This document shows, piece after piece, positions 24,370-34,945 of a stretch of DNA of 64,000 bases (positions are counted from its first letter, which is position 1; every line of letters begins with the position of its first letter). Source of the stretch: Sternotherus odoratus (lineage: Eukaryota; Chordata; Testudines; Kinosternidae); contig JAVMKO010000003.1 in NCBI GenBank assembly GCA_032164245.1, positions 65,976,390-66,040,389 of the forward strand, written 5' to 3'. Position numbers and translations under genes: made by a program. The notes under the pieces were generated by a model. The model searched no databases and was not told the origin of the DNA. It saw only the letters and a list, made by a program, of their open reading frames with translations.

Positions 24370-24644
24370 GAGCTTGTCCTCACTGGGGTGGGGGATCGAC
24401 GGCAGATACGCAACTTCAGCTACGTGAATCACATAGCTGAAGTTTGTGTATCTGCCGTCGACTTATCTGCTGTCCCCACGGCGGCGGCAGTCGGCAGCGC
24501 GCTCCCCCGTCGACTCCAGCTTGCGCCTCCCGGCAAGCTGGAGTTCTGGAGTCGACGGGGGAGCCCGGGGCGATCGATTTATCGCGTCTTAATAAATCGA
24601 TTGCCAGAAGATCAATCCCGCGCCGCGTGAGTGAAGACCCGCCC
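24370..24644. mobile_element. Harbinger-type MITE nested in Harbinger copy 1
   Basis: It begins GAGCTTGTCCTCACTGG and ends AGTGAAGACCCGCCC. CTA at 24367-24369 and 24645-24647 is a 3-bp target duplication. Inside are strong sub-terminal palindromes, AACTTCAGCTACGTGAATCA with its inverse, and GTCGACTCCAGCTTGCGCC with its inverse. The same family occurs at 39023 and 39418. Confidence 0.85.
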
Positions 24645-24977
24645 CTAGTGAGGACATGCACTGCTGACACAAGGAGCATAGTGTGGAGATGCACAAGCGA
24701 TGTAATATCTGCGGCGGCTTAATATCAAGATACCAAGATAACTTAAGTCGACACAATTCCATAGTGCAGACATGAGCTCAGTGTAATGACCACAGGCAAC
24801 AGACTATGGGAGCAGCTGACATATGTGATAAGCTTTGAAACTTATTTATATTGTGTTGGCCGCTGTGGAGGCCATTAAAAGATGAGATGGCAGTAAACTA
24901 GTGGTTGAAAATCTGCTCTTTCTGGGAGGAGTAGCAGTTGTGGGGATGGGATATGAAGCAGAGAAATACTAACAATG

Positions 24978-26005
24978 GAAAGCCAGGAATACTTGTAGCA
25001 CTTTAGAGACTAACTAGTTTATTTCAGCATAAGCTTTCTTGAGCTATAGCTCACTTCCTCTTGGGTAGTAAATGGAATGTGTCTGTATAGAGCTGTTCCT
25101 GTGTTGTTCCTGAGGCTGTGGATGGCAGTGTGTTCAGCATGGCTGAGATTATGGGGCAAGTGATGTTGCTTTTGAACAATTTCAGCTCATGCACGGTGCT
25201 GGAAGCAATCTATGTAGAAGTCCAGTCTGCTGTTTCGACCTTCAGGTGGAGTCCATGCAGAATCAGTCTTTTTGCAGTGCTGGTAGGAAGGTTGCTGTGA
25301 GTTAGTATGTTGTTCAGAGGCATGCTGGAAATATTCCTCTAGTCTGAGACGTTGAAAGTAGGATTCAGGGTCCCCACAGAACTGTATCATGTTTGTGGGC
25401 CAGGAGGGGCAAAAGGAGAGGCCCCGAGATAGAACCAACTCTTCTGCCAGGCTGAGAGTATAGCTTGAAAGATTAACAATGTTGTTGGGTGGGTTAAGGG
25501 AACCACTGCTGTGGCTCCTTGTGGCATGTAGCAGTTTAGATAGTTTAGTGTCCTTTTTCCTTTGTAAAGAACATCACTTGCCCCATAATCTCAGCCGTGC
25601 TGAACACACTGCCATCCACAGCCTCAGGAACAACTCTGACATCATAATAAAAAAGGCTGACAAAGGAGGTGCTCTTGTCATCATGAATAAATTGGACTAT
25701 GAACAAGAGGCTGCTAGACAGCTCTCTAACTCCACATTCTACAGGCCATTATCCTCTGATCCCACTGAGAATTACCAAAAGAAACTACACCATCTGCTTA
25801 AAAAACTCCCTGGAAAAGCACAGGAACAGATCTATACAGACACATGCCTAGAACCCCGACCAGGCACATTCTATTTACTACCCAAGAGGAAGTGAGCTAT
25901 AGCTCACAAAAGCTTATGCTGAAATAAACTAGTTAGTCTCTAAGGTGCTACAAGTATTCCTAGCTTTCTTTACGGATACAGACTAACACGGCTGCTATTC
26001 TTGAA
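24978..26005. mobile_element. Penelope-like element, head-to-head inverted dimer
   Basis: The plus-strand half (about 25545-26005) encodes the N-terminal part of a Penelope-like reverse transcriptase (motif IIIKKADKGGALVIMNKLDY) and then jumps to the 3' tail. The minus-strand half (25490 down to 24978) encodes an earlier stretch (LSRGLSFCPS, SYQHCKKTDSAWTPPEGRNS). It then repeats the HHLPHNLS-AEHTAIHSLRNN segment and the same tail with a different internal deletion. A 10-bp target duplication ACTAACAATG lies at 24968-24977 and 26006-26015. Neither half has a complete reverse transcriptase or endonuclease. Confidence 0.88.
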
Positions 26006-26229
26006 ACTAACAATGAAGTAATTGCAAGTGCCATTTTACTAGTGAAGCACAAGAATTATTAGGGCTGGCAGCTGTACTGCATGGTGAGACACCCACTGTT
26101 GTTCCTTTGGACAAAAATAGTAGGATGCAGGACTATCCTGCCTGGCCCTTTAGGTCCTGGCTGGGGAGGCTGTTCCTCCACCCCCACAGCCTCAGCTCAC
26201 CACCATGCCACCAGCGCTCTGGCCAGAGC

Positions 26230-26390
26230 CACCCGGGGCGGAGGGGGCAAGTGGGGCAATTTGCCCCAGGCCCGCAGGGGCCCACATGAGAATACATGTT
26301 ACTATAGCATTGCAACTTTTTTTTTTATGGAAGGGGCCTCCCAAATTGCTTTGCCCCAGGCCTCCTGAATCCTCTGGGCGGCAGTGTCAC
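26230..26390. repeat. Interspersed-repeat-like segment, unclassified
   Basis: It contains GGGGCAATTTGCCCCAGGCC and, 100 bp on, AAATTGCTTTGCCCCAGGCC, around an A/T-rich middle with a T run. The arrangement resembles a dispersed repeat common in turtle sequence, but its ends and class cannot be fixed here. Confidence 0.35.
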
Positions 26391-26737
26391 CCAGACCCTG
26401 GAGAGGTGAAGTGACGTTATGCGTTATGCGGGAAGGATCTAGCAGAAAGGAAACTGAACCCAGCTGTACCACATCCTCAACCTTAGCTACAAGCCCAGCG
26501 TTCCTCCCTGTTGAGGAGTCAGAGGGGCATGAACTATCCCCCTCTGAGAGAAGAACCTGGTCAAATCACATGCGCCCACTTCTGCCTGGGCAACGCATCC
26601 TCCGTCAACGTGAGCCGAACCAGTCCCAGCCTCCAAGGGGTAACCAAGAGCATGCACGGGGGGAGGGGAAGGGGGTTGCCGTTAACTCCCAGGGATGCGA
26701 TTCACCTGGGGCCCAGCTCCCCGGCAGCCCCAAGTAA

Positions 26738-26756
26738 ACTACATTTCCCAGCACGC
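26738..26756 (+). promoter_or_regulatory. ACTACA-TTTCCCAGC promoter motif
   Basis: ACTACATTTCCCAGCACGC is a near-consensus copy of the ZNF143/THAP11-associated motif ACTACAATTCCCAGCATGC. It lies about 235 bp upstream of the AFG1L start codon. Confidence 0.65.
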
Positions 26757-26793
26757 ATCGCTCCCCGTCGCTTGGGGGCGGAGTAAGCGCGTT

Positions 26794-26812
26794 GCATGCT
26801 GGGGCTTGTAGT
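26794..26812 (-). promoter_or_regulatory. ACTACA-type promoter motif (minus orientation)
   Basis: GCATGCTGGGGCTTGTAGT on the plus strand is ACTACAAGCCCCAGCATGC on the minus strand. This second near-consensus copy faces the first across a 37-nt gap, which could support binding on both strands or divergent initiation. Confidence 0.65.
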
Positions 26813-26989
26813 TGCTGCGGGACGCGGCTCGGCCCCATACGGGAGGGTGAGAGGGCGGGGCAGAGCTCGGGCCCTGCCGCGCGCAGGGGGCGGGGTCACG
26901 CAGGACGGCCGGGGCGGGCTCTGTCCGCTTCTCCTCCTCGGACTGAAGTTGTTCTGAAGGGTGGGGGGAGGACGGACGCGGAGGGGAAG

Positions 26990-27074
26990 ATGGCGGCGCC
27001 CGTGTCGCCCTTGGTTACCGCAGCCAGACACGCCGCCCGCCTGCTGCCGGCTCGGGCCGCGGCCACGCGGAGAG
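26990..27074 (+). CDS. AFG1L: AFG1-like ATPase (LACE1), first coding exon
   Basis: The exon begins at the ATG in GAAGATGGCGGCG and encodes 28 residues, MAAPVSPLVTAARHAARLLP then ARAAATRR, plus one base. The GTCAGT donor starts at 27075. The peptide is Arg- and Ala-rich with no acidic residues, fitting a mitochondrial targeting sequence. AFG1L is a mitochondrial P-loop ATPase linked to turnover of respiratory-chain subunits. The N-terminus varies between species, so identification rests on three facts: the one-base overhang joins in frame with the well-conserved exon at 44284, both lie on the plus strand, and the exon sits in a CpG island next to SNX3 as in human. Longer frames across this position are not coding. 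Confidence 0.85.
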
Positions 27075-28636
27075 GTCAGTGCCGGCCGCGGAGGGGGCGA
27101 GGAGCCCGGGCGGGGTGCAGACGGTGCTGGCTCTGCCCGTATCGCTGGGGAGCCCGACGGGCCGGGGGTGCCCCACGCGGTGATGCTCTCCGGGGGAGAG
27201 GGGGGGTCGCAGGGCCTGGGCACCCCCCCCCCGTTCCCGCCATGAGAAGTGTGGCTGTTGGCGGTGTCCCCCCGCTGCTCACTCCCCTGGCTCTGGGGGT
27301 CTGATGGGCTTGGGACGCTCCCTGCCCTGCGTCCGGGAGTAAAGCGCGCGGCGCTACCCTCTGCCCCCCTGGGCGCGGGGTCGGGGGCTTCTCCCTTGTC
27401 TGAGTGTCAGGTAAGTTGCTCAGAATCGCATAAGCTCCACGGAGCTACCCCCGCCCCAGGCATCAGCAGAGCGGGAGGCTGAGCTCACTCCTTGGTGCAA
27501 GAAGGAAAGAGAGAGCCCGGAGCAAAGTCCTTCCCCCGGCAGTGGACAGACTGAGTCTCTGTGTAACTGCTACTTGACCGGGCAGCTGTAGCCCTGCTCA
27601 CAGGGAACAACCCACGTTTCTCACTCAGTGTCCCATTATGGTTACGTGTACTTGCCCTCACCTGCTTGCCAGGGGAAGTTTTCTGGCGGGCAGGTGAGGA
27701 CGTTTTCCAAGCCCCAGCCGTATAAGGAGATGAGGGCCCTGTTCCTAAACTCGTAATTCAGAGTCCTTGTCTGCACTGGACAAATTTACTAGCATAAACA
27801 CCAGTTACTCCCCCCCCCCCCAATGGTTGAAATACACCTGTGTTCAAACACAAATGCTTCAGTTGATTATCGGGGCAGCCACAATTATTGAGTTACCCCT
27901 GTAATTTGTAGAGTTAGAACCCTGATTGCATCTGAATCAACAGAGTGCTAGTATGGTCACCTCCCACTAACACAGTCAATAGCTGTCGGAGTTGACAGTA
28001 CACTGTTTTTGACAGCTGTCAACCTGACAGCTCCCTTAGCTACCAAACACCCTTAGTTCACTGGTTGAGTCTCCTCTCTGCTACTCACCCTGTCGTCTTC
28101 TTTAGTGCCTCTCCCCAGATATGGCTCAGCCATGGGCCTCCCTTGTCTTGATCCCCCTACTGTACCTTTACAGGTCTGGATCCAGTTATGTATCATTAAG
28201 TGAGGCTGCATTCTCTGCCTCCTGCTCTTTTGTACCTTCCCCTCTCCCCATGCCAGTAAAACCTCCAGCTCTGTAACTCCTCAGTGGGTAATCACTCATA
28301 GTTTGCCAGCTGCAAGTTCAGGTCTAACAAACTATGGGTAGGTTGTCAAAGTGAGACTATTGACCAGTAAGCCACAGATTGATCACCAGCTGGGGCTGCC
28401 GCAGGAGATGAGGAACTGCACTCTCTGTTAAGGAGAATCAATTCCTTCCAGAATACAATTCTGTTCTGGAGAGCAGAAGCTGGTAACTGTAAATAGCAGA
28501 GTAATAAATAAGAATGACAGGTCAGTCTTATTGTTTGGTAAATTGGGCTCGTATGGACAGCATGTGGAGATATACAGTCAAATGTAACATCATATCTGTA
28601 GGAACAAAGAAGATGGATCACATTTATGGGATAAGG

Positions 28637-29042
28637 CAGGGGTGGCCAGCCTGTGGCTCTGGAGCCACATGCGGCTCTTCAGAAGTTAATCTGTGGCTCC
28701 TTGTATAGGTGCTGACTTTCCACGGCTCAAACCCAGGCCCCACCCATCCCCTATTCCAAGGCCCCCGTCCCTTTCTGCACCGTCCCCAGAGCCAACTGCA
28801 CTCTTGCTCCTCCCCCCTCCATCCCATAGCCTCCTGTACACTGTGAAACAGCTGATCACAGTGGGCAGGAATCATGAAGAGGGAGGGGAAGGTGCTGATC
28901 TGTAGGGCTGCTGGCGGGCAGGAGGTACTGGAGTTGGTGGGAGGGGAGGGGCGATGGGGGCTGCTGTTGTATTACTGTGGCTCTTTGGCAATGTACATTG
29001 GTAAATTCTGGCTCCTTCTCAGACTCAGGTTGGCCACCCCTG
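28637..29042. mobile_element. hAT-type MITE
   Basis: The termini are CAGGGGTGGCCAGCCTGTGG and, inverted, CAGGGGTGGCCAACCTGAG. The flanking 8-mers GGATAAGG and GGATAGGG differ at one base. The inside contains GTGGCTC repeats and no real coding frame. Confidence 0.9.
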
Positions 29043-29831
29043 GGATAGGGGATTGTATTCTGGAAGGAATTGATTCTGAAAAGGACTTAGAAATCATGGT
29101 AGGCAAACCAACTGAACACTACTTCCCACAGTATTTTGTTTTGATTAAGGGGGCCAATATGATCCATGGATGTATAAGCAGTAGAAGGTTGAGTGGAAGG
29201 GAAGTAGTATTACCTTTGCAAACAGCATTAGCAATTTCTCTCCACATTGTACAAGTGAAGACTGGCATAGTGGAAGACCATACAAACGTTAACCTTGCTG
29301 AAAGAAAGCCTAATGCAAACAGTTTTATTATCTTTGCATCATTATGAGCATTTTTTTGTGTAGAAATGTGATGGACCAAGTGGTGCTTTGCATGCCAAAT
29401 TTCTGTAGTCTCCACATTTGTTCTTCAAGCCTTTGTTCCCATTCAATCTTAGCATTTTTTCTTTTCTGCTGCACCTGTGCTTTGACTTTCAATGTTTCTG
29501 CAACAGGCCTAGGGGAAGCAGCAGTCAAGTGTAACTGACTGTATTCCTGTTAATTTCATTTTGCTTCTTTTGTTGAGCCACAGGAGTAATATATACCAGA
29601 AACAGAGGTTTAATTCTCTTTCTTCCCCTCCTTTTTATTTGTACCTTTTCCCCATAGTAGCAGAGGAGATCACGTTCAAATCTCCTTTCAGAATGAAACA
29701 GAGGAAGATGATGTTGGGTTATGCTTTTTTATACCTTCCAGTTTTAGCACAACCGGAAAGCATTATGAGCAAGGCCCCATCTATTCTAACTCTTCGGCAT
29801 GCTATATGCATCTCATCCTGTCTCTCTTGCA

Positions 29832-30010
29832 GAGCCGGCTCTAGGTTTTTTGCTGCCCCAAGCAAAAACATTTTGACTGCCCCCCACCCCAGCCTTGGGC
29901 TTTCCCCTACCCCTCCCCCCCCACACCTCCTGCCGCCCCTGCCCAGGGAGCCCCACCCCCACCTGCACCCTCCTGCTGGCCCAGCCCTGGGTCACTGGTA
30001 ACTCGCTTCC
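29832..30010. mobile_element. hAT-like repeat fragment
   Basis: The segment starts CAGAGCCGGCTCTAGG, followed by CCCCAAGCAAAAAC and a C-rich stretch. A related start, CAGGGCCAGCTCTAGGC, occurs on the minus strand ending near 33886. The right end is not definable. Confidence 0.4.
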
Positions 30011-30074
30011 AGGGTGGGTCATTCAGCAGGAATTTTGGATGTGCACAGAACACACAGGATTGGTTCCCATATGG

Positions 30075-31131
30075 CAGGGGTGGGGAACCTTTTTTCTGCG
30101 AAGGGCCATTTGGCCAGTATAATGTCATTCGCGGGCTGGTTGCCCCCCCCCTCACCCCCCCCCCCCCCGAGGAAGCCCAGGCTGGCAATGGGAGTTGAGA
30201 TGCCAGCTGGCAAGGAGCCAGCGGGGGAAACACCAAAGCAGTGGCAGGCAGAGTGCTTAGCCCTGCACTGCTTTGGGGTTTCCCCCGTCGGCCCCTTGCC
30301 AGCCGGGGTCCTGCCGCCTGCCCCAATCAGCTCCCACTGTCAGCCTAGATGTAGGGGGTGACCTTCCTTTACCCTCACCCAGCCTCCCCCCATCTAGCCA
30401 CCTTTCCTCCCCCACCCCTGCCTGGCCCGGCCCGGCCCATCCCAACCTAACCTCCTCCCAACCCAGCTTCCTGCCCCCCATGCCTGACCCGCCCAGCCCA
30501 ACCTCCCCCCCCACCAAACCTCCTTCCCTCCCACAGCCACCCCATCCAGCCTAGTCTCCTGCCCCCCCTCCCCGCCCGGCCTCCCCCCCCACCGCCCCCT
30601 TGCCTGCCCCCCAGCCCAGCCTCCCCCCCACACCCCCTTGATAGTCAGCTCCCCGCGGCTCCTCCTTACCCCGCCTGGCTAATGGTGGCCACGCGGCGCC
30701 GGCGGCTCCCCCAGGTGCTTCCTGGCCCCTTTTCCGAGCGCAGAGCCACCTCCGCATGGCAGCCCGCACGCGTCCCTGGCCGGCGGCTCCCCCAGGCGCT
30801 TCCGGCCTCTTCGTCGAGCGCGGAGCCGCCCCAGGCCGCCAGGCGGGGGCGGCTCCGCGTTCAGCGAAGGAGCCGGGAAGCGCCTAGGGGAGCCGCCCCT
30901 GCCTGGCTGCCCGCGCGCATCCCTGGCCGGCGGCTCCCCCAGGCGCTTCCGGCCTCTTTGCCGAGCGCGGAGCCGCCCCGCGCCGCCGGGGGGGGGGGGG
31001 GGCGGCGGCTCTGCGTTCGGCAAAGGGGCTGGGAAGCGCCTGGGGAGCCGCCGGCCAGGGACGCGCACGGGCCAGATGGAAGGCTTTGGCGGGCCGTATA
31101 AGGCCCGCGGGCCGGAGGTTCCCCACCCCTG
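30075..31131. mobile_element. hAT-type element, 1.06 kb, non-autonomous
   Basis: It begins CAGGGGTGGGGAACC and ends GGTTCCCCACCCCTG. A perfect 8-bp target duplication CCATATGG (30067-30074 and 31132-31139) flanks it. The interior has several near-identical GC-rich blocks (CCTGGCCGGCGGCTCCCCCA repeated) in direct and inverted orientation. These generate long Pro/Arg-rich open frames on both strands that are not genes. Confidence 0.93.
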
Positions 31132-31521
31132 CCATATGGTTACAGAACTGCAGTAAAGTGTAACAATTTTCAGCTTGTGTGATTGGAGGATATCTGGATG
31201 CATATTATAAGATTGTCCTATGTAAATGAGGAAAAGTTGAGGTGCCTTTATTATTCTTTTGTTCCACTCTTTTGTTTCTATGGGGAATTTGCCAATGCAA
31301 TATCACTGTCTTCCTTTTAAACAACAAAAAAAACAAACAAACAAAAAAGGCAATGGCTGTTGAAAATAGCAATTCCAGTCCTAATAAGCACTGGGAAGCA
31401 TTTCTTGCTCAATTTTATCCTACTTTTTCTACATGATGTTACAGTGGGTCAGTATATCTGATTTGGGAGAAATGAAGTAAGAGCTGCCCAAACTGAGCTT
31501 GAGAACTCTTGAATTTTGAGG

Positions 31522-31644
31522 TAACAAAGAGTCCTGTGGCATCTTAAAGACTAACTAAAGTATTGAAGCATAAGCTTTCGTGGGCTAATACCCACTTCGT
31601 CGGATGCAAGCCTCTGCTATTCCAGACTAACACGGCTACCTCTC
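31522..31644 (+). mobile_element. Penelope-like tail with inverted 5' part
   Basis: The first about 90 bp (CCTGTGGCATCTTAAAGACT and on to CACTTCGTCGG) are the reverse complement of the tail seen at 41.3 kb. The last 33 bp (CTGCTATTCCAGACTAACAC) are the forward 3' end. A 12-bp target duplication TGAATTTTGAGG flanks it (31510-31521 and 31645-31656). Confidence 0.82.
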
Positions 31645-32638
31645 TGAATTTTGAGGGTGTTCAAATTTGGAAGGCAGGTGCTAGATTCCCTTTTTGAATA
31701 TTAGCTAATATTAGCTAAATCCGGAAAGGAAAAGTCCATTTCTTCTTCCATGGCTCAGAAGTGGAAATCCTCCTACGTGCCTGGTACTGTATCTAAAGCT
31801 GCCCAGGTCCTCATCTCCCTTCCCTTATTTTTCATTTTAAATTCTATTGGGATCCACATACATCCCTTGCTAGGCTTCAGATAGAGAGGTGCACTGTCCA
31901 TTTAGTCCACCCAATTCTTTCTTTGGGGGCTGCAAGGTGAGGCCACACCGGTGTCCTTAATCCAGTCTGAGGAAGTCTTCTGAAGGGGATATCTGGGCCA
32001 AAGCCTTCTACTTCTTGGGTGTACTTGTTCCCCATTCACAGAGCCATCCCCGTCTAGCAGCCAGCTCTCCATGACCGCAAGCTTTTTATTTTTTTATTTT
32101 TCAGAAAATTAAGCAAATGAGACTCAGAAAATGCAATAGGTACCTTAAAACTGCAAGGAGATACAATATAGGATACTAGTTAAAAACTGTTACTAAAGAC
32201 TAATTTAGAAATTATCCAAAATGAACAAATCAAAACCTAGCAGAGAAATAATTATGTTGTGATTTTTCTTTTTTCTAGCCAGCACTCACAGGTAGCAATT
32301 TTCATCAGCTTTGGTGCTGAAGATTTTTTTTTAACCATTTGAGTTGTTAAATTTAATTTTAAAGACAATTCTCTCAGCAAGAACGATGCATTTATTGGAA
32401 TAAGTACACAGTACATGTTATCTGAAGAGTGGGGAGTCAGCTCTCATTCCTTCCAAACTGCAGGATTGGGACTTAAAATTTCTTTGCAAACATACATGTG
32501 CACAACTTCCCTCGTGAGCAATCCCACTGAAGTCAGTGAGTTACTCACGTGCATAAAGTAATCCATGTGCATAAGTGTCAAATCCAGGTCTTTGTGAGCA
32601 AAGTGATGACTGCAGAAGGCTTTTGTCTGGTCTGAAGC

Positions 32639-33409
32639 TGTTAAGGTTTGCCTCCCCACTCTGAACTTTAGGGTAAAGATGTGGGGACCCGCATAAAAAA
32701 AAAAGAAATAACCCCCAAGCTTATTTTACCAGCTTAGGTTAAAACTTTTTCCCAGAACACAAACTTTTTCTGTGTCTGGACCGGTACCACTGCCACCACC
32801 AATTTAAGCCCCCAAAACCATGGGTTAGGGTAAATTGGACCCCCCCTGTAACACCACTTAAATCTCCTCCCTTCACCTGGGAGAGGTTTGAGAAACAAAG
32901 AAATCCCTCACTTTTTGTGAGACGTGCCCGATTCAAACCAGGATCTATCCAATGGAAACAAGCAGACAGAGTCTTAAAAGGAAGATTTTAATTAAAGAAA
33001 AAGAGAAAAGCATAAACCCCTGGTACAGAAATTAATAGAAAAAAACCCCTTAACATCACACAGCCTCACTGACTCCCTCCCTAGGAATTTCTTCCTCTGC
33101 TAAAGCTTAACAGTAAGGAACACCGTGGATCAATGATCAAGTGATACAGTTCAAGCATATAATTTACTTACTACTGAACTTGACTTGTTAGAAGATTATA
33201 GATAAGTAGAGTAGAGATATAGGTGTGGTTTATTCCAAAGCCAGGCAAACAGCAGCACGAGAGAGAGAAAAGAGAGAAACTGAAACTAAAAACTCTTTTT
33301 GTCTTTGAGGTTGATTAGCATTTTTACTACGTTATTTCCTCTTAGGTTACTTTTAGATTAACCCTTTACAGGTAAAACAGTAATTTTAAGCTACTTTATA
33401 CTTATGACA
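32639..33409. mobile_element. Solo LTR with 5-bp target duplication
   Basis: The 771-bp element begins TGTTAAGG and ends TTATGACA, fitting TG...CA LTR ends. It is flanked by GAAGC on both sides (32634-32638 and 33410-33414). Features such as GATGTGGGGACC near the start and AACCCTTTACAGGT near the end resemble an LTR I associate with turtle genomes. No internal retroviral or Gypsy coding sequence adjoins it, so it is a recombined solo LTR. Class (ERV or Gypsy) is not decided here. Confidence 0.85.
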
Positions 33410-33599
33410 GAAGCATACCTGCAGATTAACAGAATTGGCAAATATAGCATGAGAAGGCGACTATTTCTCATATCAGCAAGCAGGGTCTCATGAAGTTCTT
33501 CTTAGCTCAAGGCCAAGGTTTAATGTGATCTGAAGAGGTAAAATCAACAGCTACCTCACTCCCTTCCCCTCCTGTTCCTGTTAATAGCTGCCAAGGGAA

Positions 33600-33886
33600 T
33601 GCTGGGAATAGTTCTTTCCCTGCTCCTGGGCTGGCCCTATAGGCAGAGAGCTAGCCAAGGAACTACAGCTCCCGGACCCCTTGTGGGTTCTCAGCACCCA
33701 TGCTGGATCCTTGCTGCTCTGGGTGTTTCCACATCTGCAGCATTGCGAGAGGGGAGGAAGTGAGTGTTATGGGGTGCTGTGGCCGATCCCCAAGCAAAAT
33801 AAATAAAATGATGGCTTGAATGCTGCCTTTGCAAATGTGCCATCCCAAGCACCTGCTTGCTTTGCTGGTGCCTAGAGCTGGCCCTG
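33600..33886 (-). mobile_element. hAT-like repeat, minus strand
   Basis: Read on the minus strand it begins CAGGGCCAGCTCTAGGC and continues through GGTGCTTGGG, resembling the segment at 29832. The other end is not clear. A lone ACTACAGCTCCCGGACC near 33662 is a by-product of this region, not a promoter. Confidence 0.4.
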
Positions 33887-33994
33887 CTCTCTTGCATCCA
33901 TTCTCCTCCCTGCCCTTAAACTCTTCTCATTAACCTCTCACTTTCCTCTGGCTCTTCCCTGTCCAAAGTTGCTCTCCTCCAATTTTATCTGAGA

Positions 33995-34945
33995 CTGTTC
34001 TCCAGTCCTGGTTCTGTCCCTTTCACTCAACTGAAACTTCTCTTGTCAAAATCCCTAATGACCTCTTCCTAGTCAAAGCTCAGAACCCAGCATTCCATCA
34101 TAATTGTTTTGACTTGTCAGACATGTTAACACAGTCAGTCATGCTCTTCTTGGATTCTTGTCCTCCTTTGGCTTCTGTGACTATCCTTTCCTGGTTCTTT
34201 TCCTGCCTCTGAAATCACTCCTTCAGAGGATCCTTCCTCCCCCTCTACCACCACCACCACCACCACCATACACTGCAATTTTCAGTCTGAGATTCCACAG
34301 GTCTTTGTTCTTGGTTCCTTTCTCTTCTTCCTTTACACCTTATTTCTCGGTAATCTTTGCCACAAACACAAATTCAACTACCATCGTTATGCAGAAACTC
34401 ACAGACTTTCCTCTCTACTCCAGACTTCTCTTCATCTGTTCAACTAAAATCTCAGCCTGTCTCTCTACATCTCCTCATGGATATAGAATCGTAGGATTGG
34501 AAGGGACCTTGAGAGGTCCTCTATTCCAGTCTCTTGCACTCACTGCAGGACTAACTATTCTAGACCATTCTTGACAAGGTGTCTAACCTTCTGTTAAAAA
34601 TCTCCAGCAATGGAGATTCCACAGCCTCCCTAGGCAATTTATTCCAGTGCTTAACCACTCTGACAGGAAGTTTTTCCTAATGTCCAACCTAAACCTACCT
34701 TGCCATTTAAACCCATTGTTTCTTGTCCTATCCTCAGTATCTGACATCAGATTTTAATGCTTTTAATTTTCCCCTACACCTGATATCCTCCCTACTACCT
34801 CCTTTCTCAATTAGGAAGACTACACTACTTTCTGCCTGTCACTGAGGCCCATAACCTGGGTGTCACCTTTGACTTTGATTTCTCTCTAGGTTCTCACTTC
34901 CAGGCTATGTCTAAAGCTTTCAGATTCTTTCTGCATAACATCTCT
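33995..34945 (+). mobile_element. L2-type LINE reverse transcriptase remnant, split by CR1
   Basis: Across frames the plus strand reads like an L2-clade RT. FDLSDMLTQSVMLFLD stands where DLSAAFDTVDH is expected. LFLGNLCHKHKFNYHRYAET stands at the YADDTQL box, whose aspartates are lost. After the CR1 insertion it continues with NLGVTFDFDFSLGSHFQAMS. An ACC microsatellite lies at 34247-34269. It is an old, heavily mutated copy, cut off at the right by Harbinger copy 2. Confidence 0.7.
34482..34738 (-). mobile_element. CR1 LINE 3' fragment inserted in the L2-type LINE
   Basis: TAGAATCGTAGGATTGGAAG followed by GGACCTTGAGAGGTC is the inverse of a CR1 3' end. The fragment continues with GACAGGAAGTTTTTCCTAAT and stops near CTTGTCCTATCCTCAG. 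The L2-type reading resumes immediately after it. Confidence 0.88.

Larger units (their letters stand above)
22236..24772 (+). mobile_element. Decayed PIF/Harbinger transposon, copy 1, with three nested insertions
   Basis: At 22588-22900 a reading frame starting around PAWSTQEVLDLLGL has the form of the Myb/SANT-like DNA-binding protein that accompanies Harbinger transposases. At 22980-23230 the DDE transposase is recognisable across frames (WSGKVHNAHIFKN, FFPDWWVDMGNA). The right end near 24772, read inverted (CATGTCTGCACTATGGAATT), resembles the left end of copy 2 near 34946. The left terminus is unclear. Frameshifts and stops disable it. A SINE, a Penelope hairpin and a MITE have inserted into it. 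Confidence 0.8.
26700..27480 (+). promoter_or_regulatory. AFG1L: AFG1L CpG island and promoter region
   Basis: Base composition changes sharply to very GC- and CpG-rich between about 26.7 and 27.5 kb, centred on AFG1L exon 1. No TATA box is evident. GC boxes such as GGGGCGGAG and GGGCGGGGC occur upstream of the start codon. Two inverted ACTACA-type motifs lie 180-250 bp upstream of the ATG. Confidence 0.82.

Noticed and set aside
26702..27304. 170-codon frames on both strands over the AFG1L promoter
   Set aside because: CpG-island composition effect. The plus-strand frame merely contains the real 28-codon exon and runs on through its splice donor.
30679..31203. 174-codon Pro/Arg-rich frame and its opposite-strand mirror
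   Set aside because: Lies inside the hAT element at 30075-31131 and arises from repeated GC-rich blocks.
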